A DNA stretch of 64,000 nucleotides. Source: Treponema sp. (lineage in GTDB: Bacteria; Spirochaetota; Spirochaetia; Treponematales; Treponemataceae). Shown here piece after piece: positions 9,169-18,968 of this stretch; positions within the stretch are counted from its first letter, which is position 1; every line of letters starts with the position of its first letter. Where the stretch lies: the NCBI GenBank assembly GCA_024693045.1, contig JAILLQ010000039.1:1-64000 (forward strand), given 5' to 3'. Both the position numbers and the translations under genes were made by a program. Under the pieces are notes generated by a model, which searched no databases, was not told the DNA's origin, and was given only the letters and a program-made list of their open reading frames with translations.

Positions 9169-12100
9169 CTAGAAAGAAACTTTTCCTCCTATGGTTCCGC
9201 TAAGGATTAGGGAAAAGATTTCTGTGGAATTGTTATAAGATGCCTTTACAGAAGCTCCTGTGTTTATTGTTATCAGTCTGGAAAATTCCAGGCTTAATTT
9301 GTGACCGGCTTCGTATTCCTGAATTAATATGTCTTCGGAATTGGATAGTTTTATGTCTAATGAGTTTGTTCTCGTTATTATGGCCTTTGACCAGTCATAT
9401 TTTTCATAAAATACCCTGCACAAGGAAATTATAGGAGAAAAAGAGCTTTCTCGTTTGTAGGTTAGTGTGCTTTCCACTGACCAACTTTCATCGGTCTGTA
9501 GTTTTACTTCACTTGCAGCTTTTAATAGGTTTTTATCAGTAATGAAAAATGAAGATGATATGTAAGTTGATAATGAAAAGAGACTGTCTGACGGTGAATT
9601 TACAGGAATTTTAGCACTTCCGGTCAGAGAAAAAATATACTCGTCGCTCTTGTAAAAAGTAAAAAGTCTGTATTTTCCAAGAGAACCGAAGAGGTTTAGA
9701 GGTGTATTCAATATATTTGTGTGGTAGAAATAGGTGTCGCTTGAATCACTTGAAGTTACCAGAGTCCTGCTTGCTGAAAAATTGAAGTTAGAAGGAATGA
9801 ATAAGTCCTTTAGGTCCTGAAATACAGGTCTTTTCCATGAGAAATAGTATTTTGCAGAATATTTTAAATTTTCAGTATTGGAATCTTCCTGGCTTATATC
9901 GCTCATATAAAGTCTTTCATGAGATGAAATTAAATCCCGAATAGGAAGAGCCTTGAAGAAAAAGTCGTGGTCAGAAAGATTATCTTTTAGCATTGCAAAG
10001 TCACTGCCGTAACTTCCTCCGCTTTCTGTTAAAATTGTTCCTCCAGCTTCCCTTGTGTAATTAAATCTAAAATTTTGGTTATTTATTGAAAAAGGAAAAT
10101 CTGCGTCAAGAATAAAAGTGTCTGTATATTTAGCGGAACTGGCATTTGCATATTTTTCTTTTGTCGAAAGGGTAAATTGAGGACGCAAATTTATAAAAGG
10201 TAAGTCAAACGAAAGGGAAGTGGAAAGATTGATGAGTCTTTTTGAAGCGCTTTCAGAACCAGATGTAAAGCATTCTTTTGAAGAATATGAGTAGCCGGAA
10301 AAATAACTTTCGTCTTCTAGATCAGAGACTTCTTGGGAACTAGGACTTCGTGATTCTTCTGTATTTACTTCTCCTTTAATGTTCAGATTCAATAATCTTT
10401 CCAGTTTAATTTCAATGCTGTCCTGCATTTTGTTAGAAAAATTCCAGAGGTTGCTGCTGCTTATGACTTTTCCGTTAAGTAAAATAGGAATATTTAGTGA
10501 AGAAAAATCCATGTTAATTTCAGAATTTTTATCTATAGATTTATCTGCGTGATTGTATATGTAATGGTCCTTGAAATTTATTACATCAAGGATAGGTCTT
10601 TTTGTTTCAACTTTTTGAGACATTGATGAAAGAAGATTATATTCGCTGGAAGAAAGACTTAGGTCACTTTTTACTTCTATTCCTGCAATTGTTATAGAAG
10701 CGTTTGCTGTGTTTTGCTGTAAAAATTCCCGATCCGAGGAATCATTAGCCTTTATTGAAAATGAACTTGTGTTTCGTGTTTTAAATAAAGCATCTTCGAG
10801 AATAACAAAGGAGTTATTTGTTAATATTTGGCCTTTCTTTTCAAGCTTGAAATCTGCTATATCCTGAAACAAAAATCCTGGACTGCTTTCTGAAAGAGAA
10901 AGTTCATCGATGTAAAATGCTCCTTTTGTAAGGGATTTTTTTGCAATATCCAGTGTTGAAAAGTTTACTTTTAACCGGGTTGGAATTACATCTTTGTTGT
11001 AGAAAAAGAAGATGTATTCTTCTGGAATTTCTGTTCCGTCGATTTGTACGGACTTTTCTTCAATATTTAAAGAAAGTTTATGCCAGAAATTTTTGTTTGC
11101 CTGAATAATTTTATAGGCTTCTCCTCGTAATAGAACAAGAAGGGCAATTTTTCCATCTGAGTCAATCGAAGTACTTTCCCTGTCTAACTGGATTTTAAAA
11201 AATGGCTGACTTTCATCTATTTCTCCAGAAAAACTTTCTTTCGTCTGGCTTTCCAATTTGTAAAAGAATTCTACATTTTTATAGTCGCTAAGGTCAGTCT
11301 CTGAAAAATATTTAGCGGCTGTTACAAAGCTTTCTTCTGATTCTGTTACATTAGAGTCAGAATTCCACTCAATTTTTTGAACATAATTATCACTATCTTC
11401 GTTAAAGGTCTTTCTGTCCGGAATGAAATTGTCCTTTATCTGTTCTGACGTAAGGTTCAATTTATCGTCTGACCGGGTAAAGATTCCCTGTGTTACTATT
11501 TCGTATGGTCCGACCGTTATTATTCCCTCTGATTTTGAATTTCCTGTAACAATTAAACGTGCATCTGAAAAACTTTGAAAGCAGCTTCTTTGGGCGTCTG
11601 TAAGTGCAATTCGTATAATCTGCCAGCCGGAAGTTGATTGTGAAAAAGCAGATTTTACAGAATTTTCCGTATTACCGGTTAATTTCCAGCAAGGAATTTT
11701 GTCTGTGTATTCTGCCTGAGGGTCGTCAGAAGCTTCTGTTCCTAACTGAAGGTAGAGGTCAAAATTTGTCTCAGTGTAAGTTTCATTCTTTAGTGCTAGT
11801 CTAAATTCTGTTCCAGATGAAAGCAGATAGCCTGCGGAAAGTTTTATATTTTCTGCTGCCCAGTAAAGATTGTTTCCGTCTTTTTCTGGAAAGGCCCATT
11901 CTAAAGGAATCTTATAACCTGTGATTAAGGAGTCTGTAATTCCCTTTGTACTTTCACTGTTCTGGCAGTAGTCATTTTCGGCTTTTAAGTCTAAGCCTTC
12001 TATCTGTGGAATAATACCATTTTTCATTACAAAGCCGCTGTTTTCTGAAAGATAGTAACTTTTGCTTTTTGCGTTTTCCATTCCATCGATTCTGTAGAGG

Positions 12101-13896
12101 CCTGTTACATTTTTGTTTTCAAAAGTGGCTGCAATAGCATTAGAAAGTTCTATGCCTTCTTTTTTATAGGCTAATCCCGAGGCTGCGCTTACATAGCCTT
12201 CTGACGGTCGTCCGTATTCGGCGTAATCCCTGTAAGGATTTACAGTCCAGTTTGTAGAAGCGGCTATATCCCAGGTAAGATTATTTACCGGCCTAATGGA
12301 AAGAGCAGCCTGAGCACTTATAGCACCTTCTTCGTTATTAGCTGAATCTTCTTTCCAGCTTATGTAAATTTTATCTGAATCTGATACTGAGGAAGATAAA
12401 GAAACGGTTCCTGTTTCTTCATCGTATTTTGCGCCTGTATCCAGAATGTTATTTTTGTAAACTTTTACTGATGAGGCGGGAATATTCAGCCCAATGTCGT
12501 AGTTTTTAACGGGTGTATAATTCTGGAGCAGAATTGCTATATCTGTGTTTTCTGTATAATCCAGGTAAAATCCAGGAAGTTCTGAGGCTAAAGGATAACG
12601 TTCTTCGGGACTAGGCTGGCCGCTGTTATTATTGTTTTTTGTATATACTTCAGCATAGGTATGGTTTTCTGAGTAGAATGATGAATCTAAAAAGGAATCT
12701 AAATCTTCAGAAATGGTTATATTGTAATTTTCTACTTTTTCTGAACTGGTAGAACTTGCAATCATTACAGATGCCTGTTTCACTATTCCAAGGTCATATC
12801 GGGAAGCGTTTATAAATGGTGAAAATCCATTTGAATTCTGAATAATCAGGGCATTTTTTCCATTAATTTTTGTAATTAATTTATATGAAAAATCCTGAAG
12901 ATTAACTTTGTTACCAAAATATTCCTGTATCTGCCCTAAAAAAGAGTTCTTGTCTGAATAGGAACCAAAAATTTCTTCGTTAATTTCTTCTGTAAATTCA
13001 AGAATAACAGTAGGGGTTTTTGAATTTTTTCTTGTAGTGCCGGCATCTTTTGAAAGGTATAGAGATGAACGGCTTTTTTTTATGATGTATAAATCTTCCT
13101 GAACTTTTTTGAACTTTCGGCCATAGGAATCCTTGTAGCTTCCTGAAGAATTTTCAACATATATTGCCTTTATTTTATCTATTAACCCACTTTTTTCTGG
13201 CAGTATAAAAAATTGACCTCTTATGTAAGATGCTGGACTTATGCTACTTGTACTAACTGAATTTTTTCCGTAGTAAAGGGCATAATGACTGTCGGTCATG
13301 TCGTAGCGAAAGGCAAAATCAGCCTTCCATATTTTTTCTAAAGAGGATGGATCTTCGAAGTGAAGTATTATTCCTGGAGCCTGATTGTCTCCACCTCCTA
13401 TACTTCTTGAAAAGAGATCAAGTGAATAACCTGCTGGAAAGACTATTCCTCTGTTTGCAATTCTTGCGTGTTTAAGAGGATTAGAATCTTTTCCATAAAA
13501 ACCGGCTGCCAATGTGTTTTTATTAAATTCATCTGCAAAGTCTGCTTCAAAGTACCATTGCTTATTGAGCATAAAGTAAACAGAAAGGTCTACCTGCTGT
13601 TTAAAAACTGGTGTTTCGGCTTCAAAATCCCAGCCGTCGCTATCTTTTTGAAAATTTAGATTTCCTGTAACATTTCCTTCCCAATATCCTTGAGCAAGAA
13701 ATTCTAAAGCGGCTTTACCTATTTTTTTATCAAAAAGAGTTCTTGCACTTTCTACCTGCTGGGGTAAAATCTCGTTTGTATTTTCCAGGGCAGCGGCTCT
13801 GTCAGCTTCTGTTACGGTGATTTCTTCTGCCTGTAATTTAGATTGCAGAGGCAAAAATGAAAGTAGTAATGCAATAATTACTGAAAGTTTTTTTCC
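9169..13896 (-). other. Outer-membrane/surface protein portion of the fused frame
   Basis: This part corresponds to residues 389-1963 of the fused frame and is described separately because it is probably its own gene. After the signal-peptide-like stretch it has long runs of alternating polar and aromatic residues typical of beta structure, and very few cysteines. The final strands (..IFSLILSGTIGGKVSF) match a BAM-recognised C-terminus. No enzymatic motif was recognised. At about 1550 residues it is far larger than usual porins and might be a large translocon or surface protein. The upstream membrane protein gene (15060-17048) is its operon neighbour. Confidence 0.6.
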
Positions 13897-15060
13897 CTGA
13901 AGAAGACGGGCTTTTTTTACCTGAACTTCGGGATGTTTATCTTTTAGTTTTAAAATTGCTTTTTCTATGGCCTCTTTTTTCTTTTCTCCAAAATCAAATA
14001 AAACTTCCTGTTCTGCATCTTTTTCCGAAAGAAGATTTTCCAGTCCAACGCCCAAAAGTCTTATAGGTCTACCTTGTTCATATTTTTTTTCAAAAAGTTT
14101 TTTTGCTCTGTCAAAAAATTGATCTAGATTTTTAATATATTCTTCTTCTGTACCCCTGATTGAAATTGTCGAAAAATCATCATAGCGAAGTTTTATCATT
14201 ACTGTACGGCTTAAGCATTCTTCTTTCTTCATTCTGAAGAGAACCGAGTGACAAAGTTCCATCAATTTTGTTTCAGCGATATAGAGGTCACTTATATCTT
14301 CTATAAAGGTACTTTCTGCACTTATAGAATGGCTTCCTTCTGTTTTTGCTTCTGTTGGAATACCTCGTACGGAATTGTAAAGAAAAGTGCCGGAACTTTC
14401 GCCGAAAAGTTTTTGTAAAAGTTCCTTGCTTTGTTTGAAAATATCACTTGTGGTGTAAAAACCGCAATGGTTTAATTTTTCAAGAGTTTTTTTACCGATA
14501 CCCCAAACCTTCTTTAAGGGGAGTTCAAGCATAAATTTTTCTTCGTCCCCTGGATTTATCTGATAAAAGCCATTTGGTTTATTGATTTCGCTTGCAATTT
14601 TTGCAAGATAGGCGTTAGAAGCTAGACCAATTGAAACTGTAAGCCCTGTGTTTAAAAGAACTTCATCCTTTATTTTTTTTGCAATTTCTTCAGGTTGTCC
14701 AAATAAAAGTTCTGTTCCTGTTATGTCAAGACTTGCTTCATCGATTGAAAGTTGATTTATGTCCGGAGAATATTTTTTTAGGGTATCCATTACTTTTTCT
14801 GATATTTCTGCGTAACGGTTGTGCCTTCCGTGAGTAAAAATCCCTTGAGGACAGAGTTTGTAAGCCTGGTATACTGGCATAGCAGAATGAACCCCAAATT
14901 TTCTAGCTTCGTAAGAGGCTGTAGACACAACACTTCTGGCCTCTCCTGGTAAACCTCCTACAATTACCGGTTTTCCTTTCCAGTCCGGATGGTCGAGCTG
15001 TTCTACAGAGGCAAAAAAAGCGTCAAGATCAACGTGAAGAAAACATTTTTGATATTTCAT
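9169..15060 (-). CDS. dinB: DNA polymerase IV fused in frame to a large outer-membrane-type protein
   Basis: A single 1963-codon frame has two unrelated halves. Residues 1-388 are a complete Y-family translesion polymerase. Catalytic acids are at Asp11 (FLHVDLDAFF) and Asp106/Glu107 (SIDEAS), with helix-hairpin-helix KVWGIGKKT near 184-192, a little-finger domain, and a sliding-clamp motif QEVLFDF at 351-357. From about residue 390 a basic-hydrophobic stretch KKLSVIIALLLSFLPL with cleavage-like LQAEE looks like a normal signal peptide. It is followed by about 1550 residues rich in Ser, Asn and aromatic beta-strand patterns, ending in GKVSF, the terminal-Phe pattern of outer-membrane barrels. 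No ATG, GTG or TTG lies in frame where the second protein should start. These are probably two genes fused by a small deletion or a sequence error. The dinB ATG has GGGAG upstream and overlaps the preceding stop (TAATG). Confidence 0.85.
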   Translation of the reverse strand: MKYQKCFLHVDLDAFFASVEQLDHPDWKGKPVIVGGLPGEARSVVSTASYEARKFGVHSAMPVYQAYKLCPQGIFTHGRHNRYAEISEKVMDTLKKYSPDINQLSIDEASLDITGTELLFGQPEEIAKKIKDEVLLNTGLTVSIGLASNAYLAKIASEINKPNGFYQINPGDEEKFMLELPLKKVWGIGKKTLEKLNHCGFYTTSDIFKQSKELLQKLFGESSGTFLYNSVRGIPTEAKTEGSHSISAESTFIEDISDLYIAETKLMELCHSVLFRMKKEECLSRTVMIKLRYDDFSTISIRGTEEEYIKNLDQFFDRAKKLFEKKYEQGRPIRLLGVGLENLLSEKDAEQEVLFDFGEKKKEAIEKAILKLKDKHPEVQVKKARLLQGKKLSVIIALLLSFLPLQSKLQAEEITVTEADRAAALENTNEILPQQVESARTLFDKKIGKAALEFLAQGYWEGNVTGNLNFQKDSDGWDFEAETPVFKQQVDLSVYFMLNKQWYFEADFADEFNKNTLAAGFYGKDSNPLKHARIANRGIVFPAGYSLDLFSRSIGGGDNQAPGIILHFEDPSSLEKIWKADFAFRYDMTDSHYALYYGKNSVSTSSISPASYIRGQFFILPEKSGLIDKIKAIYVENSSGSYKDSYGRKFKKVQEDLYIIKKSRSSLYLSKDAGTTRKNSKTPTVILEFTEEINEEIFGSYSDKNSFLGQIQEYFGNKVNLQDFSYKLITKINGKNALIIQNSNGFSPFINASRYDLGIVKQASVMIASSTSSEKVENYNITISEDLDSFLDSSFYSENHTYAEVYTKNNNNSGQPSPEERYPLASELPGFYLDYTENTDIAILLQNYTPVKNYDIGLNIPASSVKVYKNNILDTGAKYDEETGTVSLSSSVSDSDKIYISWKEDSANNEEGAISAQAALSIRPVNNLTWDIAASTNWTVNPYRDYAEYGRPSEGYVSAASGLAYKKEGIELSNAIAATFENKNVTGLYRIDGMENAKSKSYYLSENSGFVMKNGIIPQIEGLDLKAENDYCQNSESTKGITDSLITGYKIPLEWAFPEKDGNNLYWAAENIKLSAGYLLSSGTEFRLALKNETYTETNFDLYLQLGTEASDDPQAEYTDKIPCWKLTGNTENSVKSAFSQSTSGWQIIRIALTDAQRSCFQSFSDARLIVTGNSKSEGIITVGPYEIVTQGIFTRSDDKLNLTSEQIKDNFIPDRKTFNEDSDNYVQKIEWNSDSNVTESEESFVTAAKYFSETDLSDYKNVEFFYKLESQTKESFSGEIDESQPFFKIQLDRESTSIDSDGKIALLVLLRGEAYKIIQANKNFWHKLSLNIEEKSVQIDGTEIPEEYIFFFYNKDVIPTRLKVNFSTLDIAKKSLTKGAFYIDELSLSESSPGFLFQDIADFKLEKKGQILTNNSFVILEDALFKTRNTSSFSIKANDSSDREFLQQNTANASITIAGIEVKSDLSLSSSEYNLLSSMSQKVETKRPILDVINFKDHYIYNHADKSIDKNSEINMDFSSLNIPILLNGKVISSSNLWNFSNKMQDSIEIKLERLLNLNIKGEVNTEESRSPSSQEVSDLEDESYFSGYSYSSKECFTSGSESASKRLINLSTSLSFDLPFINLRPQFTLSTKEKYANASSAKYTDTFILDADFPFSINNQNFRFNYTREAGGTILTESGGSYGSDFAMLKDNLSDHDFFFKALPIRDLISSHERLYMSDISQEDSNTENLKYSAKYYFSWKRPVFQDLKDLFIPSNFNFSASRTLVTSSDSSDTYFYHTNILNTPLNLFGSLGKYRLFTFYKSDEYIFSLTGSAKIPVNSPSDSLFSLSTYISSSFFITDKNLLKAASEVKLQTDESWSVESTLTYKRESSFSPIISLCRVFYEKYDWSKAIITRTNSLDIKLSNSEDILIQEYEAGHKLSLEFSRLITINTGASVKASYNNSTEIFSLILSGTIGGKVSF
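13886..13899 (-). other. Fusion junction with probable loss of a stop/start overlap
   Basis: On the minus strand the junction reads CAG GGA AAA AAA CTT. Inserting TG after the A of GGA gives GGATGAAAAAACTT. That would restore a TGA stop for DinB and an ATG start for the exported protein (Met-Lys-Lys-Leu...) as an ATGA overlap. The same overlap type joins other gene pairs in this window, such as 7100-7103 and 21669-21672. A two-base loss next to an A7 run therefore explains both missing signals at once. It may be a real mutation or a sequencing indel. Confidence 0.6.
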
Positions 15061-17048
15061 TAAAGCTCTCCCATATAGGTTTCGGGAAGTTTGAATATTT
15101 TTTTCACTTCAAGTACTTTGTTTTCTGCTTCATTATATTTAATTGCTTCAACTATGATAGAAGAGGGTCTTAAATCATCTGTGATAAAAGTGATTTCAAA
15201 ATCTTTTGGAGGAAAAACAGGAAGCATAAAGGTGTCTGTTTTATTCTCTTTATCTGTAATGTAAGAGTATTCAGAATAAACAAGAGGATTTGAATTTTCT
15301 CCTTTTACAGAAAGCCTTACATTTTCGAAGTTTTCATTTAAGTGAACATGAATAGATCTTTGGAAATTTTTAAAATTTTCAAAATCATCACATTGAAGGT
15401 GAATGTATTTGTTGTCATCATCAATCAGACTTTCTTTTGTAAAATTTTTGTCAGAAAGCTTGTACTCTTCTGGTATAAATATTGCCGTAAGAAGAAGAAT
15501 CAGGGTAAAAATTGAAACTGATATAGAAATTGCAATGACATTTTGCCGTATAAAGGTTCTTCTTTTTTTTTCGACTCTTTTCCAAACGGCATTTAAGCGT
15601 AATAGAAGTCTAAGCCAGGTGTATTCAAAAGGCATAAAGGCCATCGAGACTATAACATTCATTGGAAGACTGCAAAAAACAATTCTTGATGCCTGTTCTG
15701 GATTTGCATATAAAACCAGCTGGAATAAGTAAGGCAGGAAGGGGAGAGCCAGAAGAAATAGTGCTATTACAAGGGAAACACTTCTTTTCATTACTCTCGA
15801 AAGATAGATGATAAGGTATTCGAATGTAAAAAGATAAAACAAAGAAATATCCAGAGCTGAAAAAACGAATATATTTACTACGCTTGTTACAGGCAGCAGA
15901 TATGAATAATAGGAAGCTGGCTGGAAGAAGTGAAATTTCAATGAAAGTAAATATGAAAAAGTGATAATTGCAAAACCTGTAAAAAATTTAATTGAAAGTT
16001 GAATGTATGGATCATTTGACCCGGCCTTCATAAATAAATAGGCAAAAAACTGTCCTATTAAAAAAGAAGCGGCAGTAAAGAAAACTCTTCCAGGAATAGA
16101 AATCCATGCCTTCAATATATTTTTTGAAAAATTTCTCTTTGCCTTTTTATTTAAAAAAGGGATAAAACAAAGACTGAATATAGTGACAAAAATTGTAATT
16201 ATTAGAGCAGTTACAGTAACTTTTTCTGGAATTGTTAGAGAAAATGTACCAATTTTAATTGTGTAACTATGACGGTCTAAGACTTTTTCTCCTGATGTAA
16301 AATTATTTGCCAGATATTCAAAAAAAGTGTTAAGTTTTTTCTGATAGTCAACTGTTGGTGAATTCTCTACATATAGTTGAATTCCTGCAGCACAAATCGA
16401 ATTTTCCAAAAGAAGGGATGTGCTGCTATCTTCTTTTAAAATTCTGCTTCTATAAAATGAAGATAAGATTCCGCCTTGAATAATGTAAAAAAGTCTGCTT
16501 TCAAAAAAAGCATCGGAAGCGAGTGAAATTAGAAAGGCTGGTGATGTTGTTCCTCCTCCACCTGTAATTATTGTGTTTAGGTTTTTGTTAAATGAAAAAC
16601 AGAAAATTCCGTCTTTTTCACTTATTTCTAGAGTGTCGGTCAAATTTTTTATGCCTGAAATTGTATATTCTTCAAAATTTTTAATCTTGTCTCCGTAACT
16701 GAATACAAAATGGATAGCGCTTTCTTTTATGTAAAGCGAAGAAATTGATTTCATTGCAGAAAGAATAAGATCGGAATTTTGAAGTGCTTCATCAAGGTTG
16801 AAGATAAAATAAAGATTAGCCTTATCTTCATTTTCTGTAAAAAAGTCAACTTTTAGACTGTAAGGAAAAAGGTCATGACCGGCATGTATCAGAGGCATTT
16901 CTATGTAGGAAATGTTGTTTTTCTGAAGAAAAGTTTTTAAAATTTCGCATTCTTCAAAACCTTTAATAGTCTCTGCTCTAAGTTGAAAGCCTGGAGAAAA
17001 AAGGAGAAAAAGCGAGAAAATTATGAAAAAAAAACTATTTTTCTTCAT
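15060..17048 (-). CDS. Polytopic membrane protein of unknown function
   Basis: This 662-residue protein starts with a signal peptide (FFFIIFSLFLLFSPG, cleavage near LRAE). An extracytoplasmic domain of about 250 residues follows, containing a glycine run GGGGTTS. About nine hydrophobic segments lie between roughly 270 and 515, and an extracytoplasmic beta-rich tail covers about 530-662. I do not recognise a family. Its stop overlaps the dinB start by one base (TAATG), so it is the first gene of an operon with the dinB/outer-membrane frame and might assist export or assembly of that large protein. There is no Shine-Dalgarno, and a TATAAT lies 8 bases before the ATG. Confidence 0.7.
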   Translation of the reverse strand: MKKNSFFFIIFSLFLLFSPGFQLRAETIKGFEECEILKTFLQKNNISYIEMPLIHAGHDLFPYSLKVDFFTENEDKANLYFIFNLDEALQNSDLILSAMKSISSLYIKESAIHFVFSYGDKIKNFEEYTISGIKNLTDTLEISEKDGIFCFSFNKNLNTIITGGGGTTSPAFLISLASDAFFESRLFYIIQGGILSSFYRSRILKEDSSTSLLLENSICAAGIQLYVENSPTVDYQKKLNTFFEYLANNFTSGEKVLDRHSYTIKIGTFSLTIPEKVTVTALIITIFVTIFSLCFIPFLNKKAKRNFSKNILKAWISIPGRVFFTAASFLIGQFFAYLFMKAGSNDPYIQLSIKFFTGFAIITFSYLLSLKFHFFQPASYYSYLLPVTSVVNIFVFSALDISLFYLFTFEYLIIYLSRVMKRSVSLVIALFLLALPFLPYLFQLVLYANPEQASRIVFCSLPMNVIVSMAFMPFEYTWLRLLLRLNAVWKRVEKKRRTFIRQNVIAISISVSIFTLILLLTAIFIPEEYKLSDKNFTKESLIDDDNKYIHLQCDDFENFKNFQRSIHVHLNENFENVRLSVKGENSNPLVYSEYSYITDKENKTDTFMLPVFPPKDFEITFITDDLRPSSIIVEAIKYNEAENKVLEVKKIFKLPETYMGEL

Positions 17049-17056
17049 ATTAATAG

Positions 17057-17084
17057 ATTATAATATTTACAGTTTACAATGCAA
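17057..17084 (-). promoter_or_regulatory. Predicted promoter of the membrane-protein/dinB operon
   Basis: The minus strand has TTGCAT (17079-17084), 16 bases, then TATAAT (17057-17062). Only 8 bases separate the -10 from the ATG, which suggests a leaderless mRNA. It overlaps the divergent promoter at 17073-17101. Confidence 0.55.
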
Positions 17085-17101
17085 GAGTCGTGAGATATAA
17101 T
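17073..17101 (+). promoter_or_regulatory. Predicted promoter of the GHKL-like gene
   Basis: TTTACA (17073-17078) and TATAAT (17096-17101) have a 17-base spacer. They lie 32 bases before the ATG, which has GGAG upstream. Confidence 0.6.
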
Positions 17102-17132
17102 CTGTTAAAGCTTTTTAGGAGAAATATACTGA

Positions 17133-18293
17133 ATGGATTCACCTGTTAAAAAGAACATGCTCGAGCTGCCACTTAAGGTTATCCTTACTGAAGACGGTGC
17201 ATCGAATTTTATCAGTCATAAAAAAAAGTTAATTCGTTTTCGTTTGGCCGATAACATTGACGAATATGGTATTTCATTAAATAAATTTTCACCACAGTCA
17301 ATTCAGAGTATGCTGCTCCTTGATTACATCTCAAAAATTGAAATTTCAATGCCGGAATTTGTTTCTTCTCGACAAAAGGTAATGGATCTTTCTAAAATTG
17401 TAGTTTTCTCTCTGCTTTACAAACAATTCGACCGTGATATCTATGCCTCTATAATCCAGTGTGATTGTGTACGCAAACACAACCGTGCAAATCCAGCTCA
17501 TTTAATCGATGAAAAAACAAAGATGAGTGAAAAGCAGCTTCGTTCTGTTCTTCTAAACAAGGATGCTGTTATTGGTCAGGTAAGAAAGGATATTCTTGAG
17601 CCAGTATGGGCGTCTATCCGGGAAAATAAAGAATACTCGATAGAAGAAAAAAATATCTACATGCTTATGACAGAAAAGTTTATGAACCGTCTTGGACTCA
17701 TGAACTGGTATATAATTACTCTTTTCCATAAATCAGAAGGTTTCAATGAAATGATTTCTTCTATTCGAAATCTTCTTGGAAAATATATGGAAAAATCTCG
17801 GGTTGCAGAATACATTTCCGTAATGGTAATGGAACTTGCTTTAAACAACGAAAATACAAATATTCGTAAGGAAGCGCGAAGCCTTTATCCTGCCGTAGAT
17901 GATGTAAATTCTCTTGTTGTTGATCCAGAAGTTAGATCAAAAATAGTAAAAGAACTTCAGAGAAAAAGAGTTTTGGTATCTGTTTCATGGAAATTAGGAG
18001 GTGGTTCAACTTCTATTGGTAAACAAGGGCGTCTTCAAATTACTCTTTACAACAAGGATGACGAATTTCAGGAAGTAAAAGAGAATATCGAAACAAAGGC
18101 AACTGCTGATACAAACAAAAAGACTCTTATTGACTTTTATCGTGATGTTCCAGATGGTGGAACAGATTTGGGACTCTACTATCTTTCTTATCTTGATGAT
18201 GCCTGTAAGAAAGTTGATGTAAAATTCGAATCTTTGGTAAATCAGTTCTCTGCCAGTGATTTGACGGTCATAAATTTGATTTTCAACTTCTAA
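17133..18293 (+). CDS. Uncharacterised protein with GHKL-ATPase-like motifs
   Basis: This 386-residue cytoplasmic protein has no signal peptide or membrane segment. Two short motifs resemble the ATP-binding site of GHKL (histidine-kinase/Hsp90-type) ATPases: MELALNN at 233-239, like the N-box, and DGGTDLGLYYLSYL at 341-354, like the G2 box. A glycine-rich stretch KLGGGSTSIGKQGRLQITLYN lies between them, at about 287-307. No phospho-acceptor histidine domain is apparent. The function is unknown; a regulatory ATPase or anti-sigma-like role is possible but unproven. GGAG lies 11 bases before the ATG. A lipoprotein gene begins one base after its stop, so the two are co-expressed. Confidence 0.65.
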   Translation: MDSPVKKNMLELPLKVILTEDGASNFISHKKKLIRFRLADNIDEYGISLNKFSPQSIQSMLLLDYISKIEISMPEFVSSRQKVMDLSKIVVFSLLYKQFDRDIYASIIQCDCVRKHNRANPAHLIDEKTKMSEKQLRSVLLNKDAVIGQVRKDILEPVWASIRENKEYSIEEKNIYMLMTEKFMNRLGLMNWYIITLFHKSEGFNEMISSIRNLLGKYMEKSRVAEYISVMVMELALNNENTNIRKEARSLYPAVDDVNSLVVDPEVRSKIVKELQRKRVLVSVSWKLGGGSTSIGKQGRLQITLYNKDDEFQEVKENIETKATADTNKKTLIDFYRDVPDGGTDLGLYYLSYLDDACKKVDVKFESLVNQFSASDLTVINLIFNF

Positions 18294-18294
18294 T

Positions 18295-18954
18295 ATGAAG
18301 AGCGGGCCCACTTGTAAAAAAATACTTGTTTATTTTCTCTTCTGTCTGCTTTTTTCTTTTCTTTTTTCTTGTGCAGATACTGACCCTGAAATTGTAAATG
18401 TTCAGGGCTATCTGATTTTTGATTATCAAAGTCAGGATGAAAAGCCTCTTGTCAAATTAGCTGCTTTTGTTGAAACTTCAAGTGATGTTCACAGGGTTGA
18501 AAGCATTAATCTTAAATGCCTGGAAAACAATTATTCCTGGCAGTGCTCAGATCCCCTAATTTTTGCTAATGAAAATTGCCAGTGGGCAGGTTATACAGAT
18601 TTTTACCTTCCGGTCGACGAAAATTTTAAGAATGGCTCTTATTTATTAGAATATGCCGATGCTCAGGAAAAGACTGTTTCATCTTCTTTTTCTTTATCTT
18701 ATCCGGAAGAAAATTTAAAAAAGCAATTAAAAGAAATTACCGATGATATAAAAAGTTCATCAATCGAAGAAATCTGCGTTTACGATTCGGCAGGAACGGT
18801 TTTGTTCTATGGATTAAGACGGCCTTCCTGGAAAGAGGATGCAAATATTTTTTCTTCAATAAAAAATTCTTCGTATTTTAGAATTTCATATGTTTCGAAC
18901 AATGATGCAACAATTTATATTCTGCCTGCAGTATATAAAAACGCAAAAAAATAA
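18295..18954 (+). CDS. Putative lipoprotein
   Basis: This 219-residue protein has a basic N-terminus, a phenylalanine/leucine-rich hydrophobic segment and a lipobox LFSC, with Cys26 as the predicted acylated residue. The remainder is a predicted extracytoplasmic domain with beta-strand character (VNVQGYLIFDYQSQDEK) and no recognised family. It begins one base after the GHKL-like gene, lacks its own clear ribosome-binding site and is probably translationally coupled. It is followed by trmB and ligA in the same direction. Confidence 0.72.
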   Translation: MKSGPTCKKILVYFLFCLLFSFLFSCADTDPEIVNVQGYLIFDYQSQDEKPLVKLAAFVETSSDVHRVESINLKCLENNYSWQCSDPLIFANENCQWAGYTDFYLPVDENFKNGSYLLEYADAQEKTVSSSFSLSYPEENLKKQLKEITDDIKSSSIEEICVYDSAGTVLFYGLRRPSWKEDANIFSSIKNSSYFRISYVSNNDATIYILPAVYKNAKK

Positions 18955-18968
18955 AATAAAAGGTGTCT

